Origin: an uncultured Draconibacterium sp.
Lineage (GTDB): Bacteria; Bacteroidota; Bacteroidia; Bacteroidales; Prolixibacteraceae
Direction: 5' to 3'
NCBI RefSeq assembly: GCF_963675585.1
Contig: NZ_OY776414.1
Location: forward strand, 98,501 to 162,500
Length of the DNA: 64,000 bases
Shown in pieces: positions 54,844 to 64,000 of the stretch; the stretch's first letter is position 1, and the number at the start of each line of letters is the position of its first letter. The notes under the pieces were generated by a model. It did no database searches and had not been told where the DNA came from. It saw nothing but the letters and a program-made list of their open reading frames with translations. Both the position numbers and the translations under genes were made by a program.

Positions 54844-56922
54844 ATGAAAAAATCTCAATTGCTGTTAATTCTTGTTGTCTTATTTTCTTGTACCCAAGTT
54901 ACACCACCCGAGCCTGTTTTACCGCTTCCATCAGAACGTCAATTAAAATGGCACGAACTGGAGTATTATGCCTTTGTCCATTTTAATATGAATACTTTTT
55001 CCGATATGGAATGGGGAATGGGCGACGAAGATCCAAATTTGTTTAATCCTACTCAATTGGATTGCGGTCAGTGGGCTAGAGTGTGCAAAGAAGCCGGTAT
55101 GAAGGGAATAATTTTGACAGCAAAACATCACGATGGATTTTGCTTGTGGCCAACAGAAACTACAAATCATTCGGTTAAAAGTTCGTCGTGGAAGGATGGA
55201 AAAGGAGATGTAGTTCGCGAATTGGCCGATGCCTGTAAGGAGTATGGTTTAGAACTTGGTATTTATCTTTCTCCCTGGGATCGCAATAATCCGGAATATG
55301 GAACCGATAAATACATTGAAATATTTCGAGCTCAATTACGCGAATTATTGACAAATTATGGCGAAGTATTCGAAGTATGGTTCGACGGAGCAAATGGTGG
55401 TACAGGCTATTACGGCGGCGCTAATGAGGAGCGGCGAATCGATAGAAAAACATATTATGATTGGGAAAATACCCGACAGATAGTTCGCGATCTTCAGCCA
55501 ATGGCATGTATGTTTAGTGATGCAGGGCCCGATGTTCGCTGGGTAGGTAACGAAGAAGGTTGGGCAATGGAAACAAACTGGGCTCCCATTCGACGAGACG
55601 AGTTTTATCCGGGATCGCCAAATTACAAAGAACTCCGATCTGGACACGAAGATGGTACTCATTGGGTGCCTGCCGAAGTTGATGTTTCCATCCGTCCGGG
55701 ATGGTATTATCACAAATACGAGGATCATAAAGTTAAAACCCTGACGCAACTTTTAGATATATATTATAATAGTATAGGAAGGAACGCATCGTTGCTGATT
55801 AACTTTCCGGTTGATCAACGAGGACTCATTCACGAAAGAGATGAAGAACAGGTTTTGAAATTCGGAGAAGCGATAAAAGCTGATTTTGAGAAAAACCTGG
55901 CTGCCGGTAAAAAATCAGAAGCAACGAATGTGCGTGGAAACTCAAAAAAATACCAGGCCGCGAATGTTACTGACGGACAAGTAGAAACCTCGTGGGCAAC
56001 AGATGATGGCGTAATTCAGGCGTCACTGACGATTGATTTAGGTGAAGAAACGGAATTTAATAGGTTTCTTGTTCAGGAAGATATTCAGTTGGGACAACGT
56101 GTAAAGAAATTTACTGTTGAAACTTTTACTGATAATAACTGGAAAGAAGTTGCTTCGCAAACCACCATCGGAAGAAAACGAATTTTACGTTTGCCTAACA
56201 CGGTTGCTTCCAGGGTCCGTCTAACAATTGTTGATTCAAAAGCATGTCCGGTTATATCAAATATTGAACTTTACAAAGCTCCAAAGGTTTTGGTTGAGCC
56301 CAAAATTTCAAGAACTAAAAATGGTTTGGTTTCAATTGAAGGTGCCGATAATGGTGTAGATATATATTATACTCTTGATGGAACATTGCCAACACTTCAA
56401 TCTGATAAGTACGAGAATCCATTTATGTTACCAAATAAAGCAGTTGTAAAAGCAATTGTTGTTGATTCCGAAGAACACAAGGAGAGTCCTGTTGCATTGG
56501 GCGAATTCGATGTGGTAAAATCGAAATGGCAAGTTGCAGGTGAATATAAAAACACAGAGAATGCCGAATTAATTTTTGATGGAAATGATAACACCACATG
56601 GGTTGAACCAGGTGCTGCTCCGTTTGATGTAATAATTGATTTGGGCGAAACATTAAATATAAGTGGATTTAAGTATTTGCCCGATCAGAGACGTGCGAAC
56701 CAGGGAATAATCTTCAATTACGAATTTTATGTGAGCCAAAATGGGAAAAGTTGGGGGGCGCCGGTTTCGAAAGGTGAATTCTCGAACATAAAAAATAGTC
56801 CTGTTTGGCAGAAAAAAGAATTCGAAGCAACTGCCGGGAGGTATATAAAATTAAGAGCTTTATCAACTGTTGATGAAAAGAACAATATTGGAATTGCTGA
56901 ATTTGATATTATCACAAAATAA
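54844..56922 (+). CDS. GH29 alpha-L-fucosidase lipoprotein with C-terminal binding modules
   Basis: This 692-residue protein has a lipoprotein signal (LLLILVVLFSC, lipid Cys near 16). The GH29 barrel follows (YYAFVHFNMNTFSD; ILTAKHHDGFCLWPT; VWFDGANGG with probable nucleophile Asp181; LLINFPVDQRG). Then come a discoidin-like domain (NRFLVQEDIQLGQRVKKF), a chitobiase-like piece (IYYTLDGTLPT) and a second discoidin-like domain (AELIFDGNDNTTWVEP). It removes alpha-linked fucose from glycans at the cell surface or periplasm. It starts an operon with a peptidase (5-base gap) and a second fucosidase. Confidence 0.93.
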   Translation: MKKSQLLLILVVLFSCTQVTPPEPVLPLPSERQLKWHELEYYAFVHFNMNTFSDMEWGMGDEDPNLFNPTQLDCGQWARVCKEAGMKGIILTAKHHDGFCLWPTETTNHSVKSSSWKDGKGDVVRELADACKEYGLELGIYLSPWDRNNPEYGTDKYIEIFRAQLRELLTNYGEVFEVWFDGANGGTGYYGGANEERRIDRKTYYDWENTRQIVRDLQPMACMFSDAGPDVRWVGNEEGWAMETNWAPIRRDEFYPGSPNYKELRSGHEDGTHWVPAEVDVSIRPGWYYHKYEDHKVKTLTQLLDIYYNSIGRNASLLINFPVDQRGLIHERDEEQVLKFGEAIKADFEKNLAAGKKSEATNVRGNSKKYQAANVTDGQVETSWATDDGVIQASLTIDLGEETEFNRFLVQEDIQLGQRVKKFTVETFTDNNWKEVASQTTIGRKRILRLPNTVASRVRLTIVDSKACPVISNIELYKAPKVLVEPKISRTKNGLVSIEGADNGVDIYYTLDGTLPTLQSDKYENPFMLPNKAVVKAIVVDSEEHKESPVALGEFDVVKSKWQVAGEYKNTENAELIFDGNDNTTWVEPGAAPFDVIIDLGETLNISGFKYLPDQRRANQGIIFNYEFYVSQNGKSWGAPVSKGEFSNIKNSPVWQKKEFEATAGRYIKLRALSTVDEKNNIGIAEFDIITK

Positions 56923-56927
56923 GTAGT

Positions 56928-58553
56928 ATGCGACTGTTGTCAATAATTTTTATTGTGCTTTTTCTTCAAGCTTGTGTTAGTACCAATAATCAAAAGGATG
57001 CAGGTATTACATATAATAATATAGAAAAGCACATTGCCGAACTGGCTTCGGATAAATACAAAGGGCGGGCACCAATGTCTGATTCAGAACCGCTGGTTTT
57101 GGATTACATTTCTTCACAGATGAAAGAAATTGGATTGGAAGGTGCAAACAACGGCAGTTATTTTCAGGAAGTGCCGATTCTGGCTATCAGCTCAAAACTT
57201 TCAAGTACCTTGGATTTTAACACACCGGAAGGAAAGCTTAGTTTTAATAAACTAACCGAATATGTGGCTTTCTCTCAAAAAGTGGAACCAGAGATGACCC
57301 TCCTTAATTCGGAGGTCGTATTTGCCGGTTTCGGAATAAATGCCCCAGAGTTCGGCCGAAACGATTTTGAAGGAATTGATGTAAAAGGAAAAACCATCGT
57401 CGTTTTTGTAAACGATCCGGGTTATGGAACCGACAATCCATATTTTAAAGGAAATACCATGACGTATTACGGGCGCTGGACCTATAAGTTTGAAGAAGCA
57501 GCGCGACAGGGAGCCAAAGCATGCTTTATTGTGCACGAAACCGGGCCGGCCGGATATCCCTGGGCAGTTGTTCGAAACAATGGCGAAAGCACCAAGCTGT
57601 TTCTCGATTCAGAAGATGGTTATAAAGATAGATGCGAATTTGAAGGATGGATTACAACACAGTCGGCCGAAAAACTTTTTGCGTCTTGTGGAACTTCTCT
57701 TCACGAATTAAAAGGAAAAGCCATTTCAAAAGATTTTAAACCTTTTGTTTTGCCACTAACGGCAACGGCAAAAATAACAAGTTCGTTTGAGCGAGGTGTT
57801 TCGAAAAATGTATGCGGTTTGGTAAAAGGAAGTTCCCGAGCCGATGAAGTTGTTGTTTACACCGCGCACTGGGATCATTTGGGCATTGGAACTGTTTTGA
57901 ATGGCGACAGTATATATAATGGTGCCACCGATAATGCAAGTGCTGTGTCGTGGATGTTGGAAATTGCACGGGCATTTAAAAACGGAGAACGTCCTGAACG
58001 TTCGGCTTTGTTCCTGGCAGTTACTTCCGAAGAATCAGGATTACTTGGTTCAGTATATTATGTGCAACATCCATTCTTTCCGATGAATAAAACAGTAGCC
58101 TGTATAAATACCGATGTGATTTTATTTCTTGGGAATTTTAACGATGTTACTGTAACTGGTTATGGGCAATCTGAATTAGACAACTGGCTGTTGGCTGAAG
58201 CCGAAAAACAGGGCAGGTACCTGGCTCCCGATCCAAATCCGGAAAACGGTATGTTTTTTCGTTCCGATCAATTTCCATTTGTAAAAGAAGGTGTTCCTGC
58301 CATTTTTGCAAAAGGGTACATCGATGCCGAAAATTATGGGAAAGAAGAAACTCTGAATCTGATAAATGCGTATTGGAAAAACACCTACCATAAACCATCC
58401 GATGAATATGATCCCAAAAGGGATGATTTAAATGGTTTGGTACAAGATGCTATACTATTATATAATGTAGGGTATAATTTGGCCGATTCAAATGAGTGGC
58501 CGGCATGGAACGATGACTCCGAGTTTAAAGCAAAACGTAACGCCGGTATATAA
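56928..58553 (+). CDS. M28-family zinc aminopeptidase, lipoprotein
   Basis: This 541-residue protein has a lipoprotein signal (LLSIIFIVLFLQAC). The M28 core is split by a PA-type insert (GKTIVVFVNDPGYG; YKFEEAARQGAKACFIVHE). Metal and catalytic residues are visible: His314 and Asp316 in TAHWDHLG, Asp in GATDNASAV, Glu-Glu in AVTSEESGLLGS, Asp in CINTDV and His in YHKPSDEY. It trims amino acids from peptide N-termini. Its place between two fucosidases suggests action on fucosylated glycoproteins or glycopeptides. Confidence 0.92.
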   Translation: MRLLSIIFIVLFLQACVSTNNQKDAGITYNNIEKHIAELASDKYKGRAPMSDSEPLVLDYISSQMKEIGLEGANNGSYFQEVPILAISSKLSSTLDFNTPEGKLSFNKLTEYVAFSQKVEPEMTLLNSEVVFAGFGINAPEFGRNDFEGIDVKGKTIVVFVNDPGYGTDNPYFKGNTMTYYGRWTYKFEEAARQGAKACFIVHETGPAGYPWAVVRNNGESTKLFLDSEDGYKDRCEFEGWITTQSAEKLFASCGTSLHELKGKAISKDFKPFVLPLTATAKITSSFERGVSKNVCGLVKGSSRADEVVVYTAHWDHLGIGTVLNGDSIYNGATDNASAVSWMLEIARAFKNGERPERSALFLAVTSEESGLLGSVYYVQHPFFPMNKTVACINTDVILFLGNFNDVTVTGYGQSELDNWLLAEAEKQGRYLAPDPNPENGMFFRSDQFPFVKEGVPAIFAKGYIDAENYGKEETLNLINAYWKNTYHKPSDEYDPKRDDLNGLVQDAILLYNVGYNLADSNEWPAWNDDSEFKAKRNAGI

Positions 58554-58589
58554 TATATATATGTATAAACTTAAACCTAATAAGCTAAA

Positions 58590-59957
58590 ATGAAAAATCT
58601 ACTTATCTCATTATTTCTGATTGTTTGTATCAGTCAAAATGGATTTTCGCAAAAGAAAATTTGGGACGAAACAGCAAATGAAAAAACAGAACGACTTGCA
58701 TGGTGGACGGAAGCACGTTTTGGTATGTTCATTCACTGGGGATTGTACGCACAGGCAGCCCGTCACGAATGGGTGAAAAAGAACGAACGTATTTCTGATG
58801 CAGATTACCAAAAGTATTTTGAAATTTTTAATCCTGATTTGTTCGATCCTGCGGAATGGGCAAAAAAAGCAAAAGCTGCCGGAATGAAATACGCAGTAAT
58901 CACCACCAAGCATCACGAAGGATTTAACATGTTTGCATCGGAATACACCGATTATAATATAATGAACACTCCATACGGAAAAGACATTATTAAACAGTGG
59001 GTAGATGCTTTTCGTGCTGAAGGACTTGGAATTGGATTCTATTATTCATTAATAGACTGGCACCACCCGGAGTACACCATCGATCGAGTTCATCCGCAAA
59101 GTGCATCTACAACAGAAGAGTATGATGCCTTAAATAAAGATCGTGACATGGGGATTTATCGCGCATATTTAAAAAATCAGGTACGCGAGATTTTAACCAA
59201 TTACGGGAAAATAGATATTCTTTGGCTCGATTATTCATTTCCCGGTGAGTTTGGAAAAGATCATAACGATTGGGGATCGGTTGAATTATTGAAGATGGTG
59301 AGAGAATTACAACCTGAAATTATTGTAAACGACCGTGCTGATTTAAAAGATTACCAGGGAGGATGGGATTTTACCACTCCCGAGCAATTCAAAGTTAAAA
59401 AGTGGCCCGAAGAAAATGGCCTTCGGATTCCATGGGAAACTTGTCAGACTTTTTCAGGTTCGTGGGGATATTACCGCGACGAACATACCTGGAAAGACAA
59501 TAAACAACTACTCGTATTATTAATTGAGTCGGTGAGTAAAGGCGGTAACTTATTATTGAATGTTGGTCCAACCGCCCGTGGTACATTTGACGAACGTGCC
59601 GATAAAGCTTTGGCAGAAATGGGAGAGTGGATGAAAGTCAACGGTCGTTCTGTTTATGGATGTACCCAGGCTCCCGATATTTTCGAAGCTCCTGATAATA
59701 CATTATTAACGTACAATCCTAAAACCAATCGTCTGTATATTCATCTTTTAGATTATCCCATGCAAAACTTTCTGATACGTGGCATGGGCGATAAAATAAA
59801 GTATGCCCAGTTTTTGCACGATGCTTCTGAAATTAAAATGGGAAAACCATATGGGCACTGGATTGCTCAGGAGACAGAGGAGAACGATATTAACCTGTTA
59901 TTACCAGTAACTAAGCCTAATGTTGAAATTCCCGTCATCGAGTTGTATTTAAAGTAG
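58590..59957 (+). CDS. GH29 alpha-L-fucosidase, secreted
   Basis: This 455-residue protein has a signal peptide (KNLLISLFLIVCISQNGFSQ). The complete GH29 barrel reads WWTEARFGMFIHWGLYAQ, AVITTKHHEGFNMF, GIGFYYSLIDWHHPEY, IDILWLDYSF (probable nucleophile Asp214), WETCQTFSGSWGYY and NLLLNVGPTARG. A short beta-sandwich end follows. It differs clearly from the first GH29 (no extra modules), so the two may attack different fucose linkages. A terminator follows 22 bases after the stop. Confidence 0.94.
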   Translation: MKNLLISLFLIVCISQNGFSQKKIWDETANEKTERLAWWTEARFGMFIHWGLYAQAARHEWVKKNERISDADYQKYFEIFNPDLFDPAEWAKKAKAAGMKYAVITTKHHEGFNMFASEYTDYNIMNTPYGKDIIKQWVDAFRAEGLGIGFYYSLIDWHHPEYTIDRVHPQSASTTEEYDALNKDRDMGIYRAYLKNQVREILTNYGKIDILWLDYSFPGEFGKDHNDWGSVELLKMVRELQPEIIVNDRADLKDYQGGWDFTTPEQFKVKKWPEENGLRIPWETCQTFSGSWGYYRDEHTWKDNKQLLVLLIESVSKGGNLLLNVGPTARGTFDERADKALAEMGEWMKVNGRSVYGCTQAPDIFEAPDNTLLTYNPKTNRLYIHLLDYPMQNFLIRGMGDKIKYAQFLHDASEIKMGKPYGHWIAQETEENDINLLLPVTKPNVEIPVIELYLK

Positions 59958-59978
59958 CAAAGCAGGGAGTTCAGAAAT

Positions 59979-60014
59979 TACCCAGGATTGTTAAAAGCTC
60001 CGGGGTATTTTTTT
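59979..60014 (+). terminator. Rho-independent terminator of the fucosidase operon
   Basis: TACCC-A-GGA pairs with TCC-G-GGGTA and is followed by TTTTTTT. Confidence 0.8.
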
Positions 60015-60161
60015 GCTTTGTTTAGGGCTGATTTTTCGAAGATGAACCACAACTTAACATTGGTGTTAATATACTGGGTGTTTTTCTTTGGATGAAGAGT
60101 GCTGTAACACAGTGTTTTGTAAAAAAATGCTGTTTTTGGGTTTAAAAAATGTGTTGTAAAG

Positions 60162-60192
60162 TTTGGAAAGCAGAAAGACTTGCTTACATTTG
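60162..60192 (+). promoter_or_regulatory. rRNA promoter P1
   Basis: TTTG (60162-60165), 19 bases, then TACATTTG (60185-60192) match the Bacteroidota housekeeping sigma consensus. Confidence 0.85.
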
Positions 60193-60320
60193 CAGCCGCT
60201 TAAGGAAGCAAAGTTCATTTAAGAAATGATGTGATAACCGTTATCTGGCGGGGTTTTTGGGAGTTTTTGAAGGATGTATTTTCGTGTCAGAAAATAAATT
60301 TAAAAAAACCTCAAAAAAGT

Positions 60321-60351
60321 TTTGGCAGATAAAAATAAGCTATTACTTTTG
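60321..60351 (+). promoter_or_regulatory. rRNA promoter P2
   Basis: TTTG (60321-60324), 19 bases, then TACTTTTG (60344-60351). The downstream GCAGCCGCTT is shared with P1. Confidence 0.85.
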
Positions 60352-60477
60352 CAGCCGCTTTAACAGCGAAGTTCATTCGAAAGATTGAGGGGTAATAGTG
60401 AAGGGATTGAGTTTGAGTTGCGAGACAAAAACGAGATACCGGGAGCTGAAAAAAACTTTAAAATTTAGTTTAAAAAT

Positions 60478-60508
60478 TTTGGCAGAATCAAAAGAGTTAT
60501 TACCTTTG
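60478..60508 (+). promoter_or_regulatory. rRNA promoter P3
   Basis: TTTG (60478-60481), 19 bases, then TACCTTTG (60501-60508). The TTTTGGCAGA context is shared with P2. Confidence 0.85.
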
Positions 60509-60754
60509 TCGCCCCGAAAGAGGGAAAAGCGATAGTGGCCGAAGCGAGGATGAGAATAGGAGAAGAGGTCACGAGAAAATAAAGAAACATAGTTTATCAG
60601 CATTAAAGGATTAACGGAGGTGCTGATTTTTTATGGGAAGTTCTTTCACATTTTGAAGCACAAAAATTTAGAAATAAAAAAAAGCAAGGTGTACCAACTT
60701 TGTTGATTTCTGAGAGATGAAACTGAGAGCAAAGGATATTTAAACTTTTTATAT

Positions 60755-62277
<1,523 letters not shown>

Positions 62278-62405
62278 TGGAGCCTTGGTTTCAATTTCGG
62301 AGACGAAATTAACAAATTGGCCCTTGCTTTTTTTATAAAATATAAGAGTTACAAGCGGGAGCTGTCGCGAAAAGCTAAGAGCTCGGAAGCTTGCAGCCGC
62401 AAAAC

Positions 62406-62479
62406 AGTCCCGTAGCTCAGCTGGTTAGAGTACTACACTGATAATGTAGGGGTCCCCAGTTCAAGTCTGGGCGGGACTA
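62406..62479 (+). tRNA. tRNA-Ile (anticodon GAT)
   Basis: Acceptor AGTCCCG/CGGGACT; anticodon stem CTACA/TGTAG with loop CTGATAA; T arm with GTTCAAGTC; discriminator A. It lies in the 16S-23S spacer in the usual position. Confidence 0.96.
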
Positions 62480-62557
62480 CAGCCCAGTCAACAGTATACA
62501 GTCGCAGTAGTCAGTGAAAACTGAACACTGAAACTGAACACTGCGAACTGATAAGTC

Positions 62558-62631
62558 GGGGGATTAGCTCAGTTGGCTAGAGCGCTAGATTTGCATTCTA
62601 GAGGTCAAGGGTTCGACTCCCTTATTCTCCA
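62558..62631 (+). tRNA. tRNA-Ala (anticodon TGC)
   Basis: Acceptor GGGGGAT/ATTCTCC with G-T pairs; anticodon stem CTAGA/TCTAG with loop TTTGCAT; T arm GGGTTCGACTCCC; discriminator A. It is the second tRNA of the spacer. Confidence 0.96.
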
Positions 62632-62991
62632 CGCAAACAGAGTTCAGAGATCAGAGTTTAGTGTTTAGAGATAAGCTGAAACCTGAGACCTGTAACTAGA
62701 CACCAAAAGAAGTTGCTTCAAAATAGAAAAAAAGCCGCAAGGCATTCGTTCATTACAAAATGATGGAACACAGAAGATAAAGCAGAAAAGGCTGCAAATT
62801 AAGGTTCAATTCCTTTCTTATCTACTCACTTGAGGCTTGAAGCGAATTGCTTGAAGCCAGAAAGTTAAAGTTCTTTGGCATGTTGGGAAAAATTTTAATG
62901 ATTCAAATCATTAAGAGTCAAATCACAAGTGATTAAAGATTAACAATTTTACAAAAGAGATACAAACGAATCAATACGAGGATTCTCTAAA
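62632..62991 (+). other. rRNA spacer after tRNA-Ala
   Basis: About 360 bases with no gene. It should hold processing stems and antitermination signals of the operon, but none is clear by eye. Confidence 0.6.

Positions 62992-64000
<1,009 letters not shown>

Overview
The window reads as chromosomal DNA of a Bacteroidota bacterium, most likely a marine or sediment Marinilabiliales/Prolixibacteraceae-type organism. The signs are a SusC/SusD pair, a type IX secretion (T9SS) PorP/SprF protein beside a giant adhesin with a gliding-type C-terminal sorting domain, GH29 fucosidases, an RteC regulator, promoters of the form TTTG-N19-TAnnTTTG, and a Bacteroidota-type 16S gene. The family placement is an inference; no database was searched.

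Layout. (1) 1-4.8 kb is a gene graveyard: a partial Dabb-domain gene, then fragments of a GNAT acetyltransferase, a glycerate kinase, an ECF sigma factor, a KASIII-like synthase, a GH2 beta-galactosidase, a mannose-6-phosphate isomerase, an IS5-type transposase and a GH106-like rhamnosidase. One intact HxlR regulator sits among them. (2) 5.2-7.2 kb holds mobile-element regulators (HTH protein, RteC, HU-like protein). (3) 7.4-21.6 kb is a defence-like accessory island: two RhuM-family genes (one broken), a Cys-rich small protein, a 1376-residue NACHT NTPase, a putative phage abortive-infection membrane protein split by an IS21 element, a zinc-ribbon TIR protein with a small neighbour, and an XRE regulator. 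Several genes are separated by related intergenic repeats, which gives a cassette-like look. (4) 22.4-32.8 kb carries a SusC-SusD-S9 peptidase operon convergent with a MauE-like protein and a DUF6520 Cys-rich peptide, then Crp-type and NusG-like regulators. (5) 33.2-37.3 kb carries TetR and an intact KASIII-like synthase sharing operator-like palindromes, then a serine recombinase whose reading frame runs through a tRNA-Arg gene, probably the island boundary. (6) 37.3-54.1 kb looks like resident chromosome: an HD hydrolase, a BFD-type ferredoxin, and the adhesin operon (secreted protein, 4650-residue repeat adhesin, PorP/SprF). (7) 54.8-60 kb is a fucoside-degradation operon (GH29, M28 peptidase, GH29). 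(8) 60.1-64 kb is an rRNA operon with three tandem promoters, 16S, tRNA-Ile, tRNA-Ala and the start of 23S.

How the parts fit. The island genes look like single-gene immune or abortive modules gathered beside mobile elements. The SusCD/S9/DUF6520/MauE block has the parts expected of a system that exports or imports and matures a disulfide-bonded peptide. The adhesin block is a T9SS cargo with its PorP/SprF partner. The fucosidases and peptidase would strip fucose from glycoproteins or polysaccharides.
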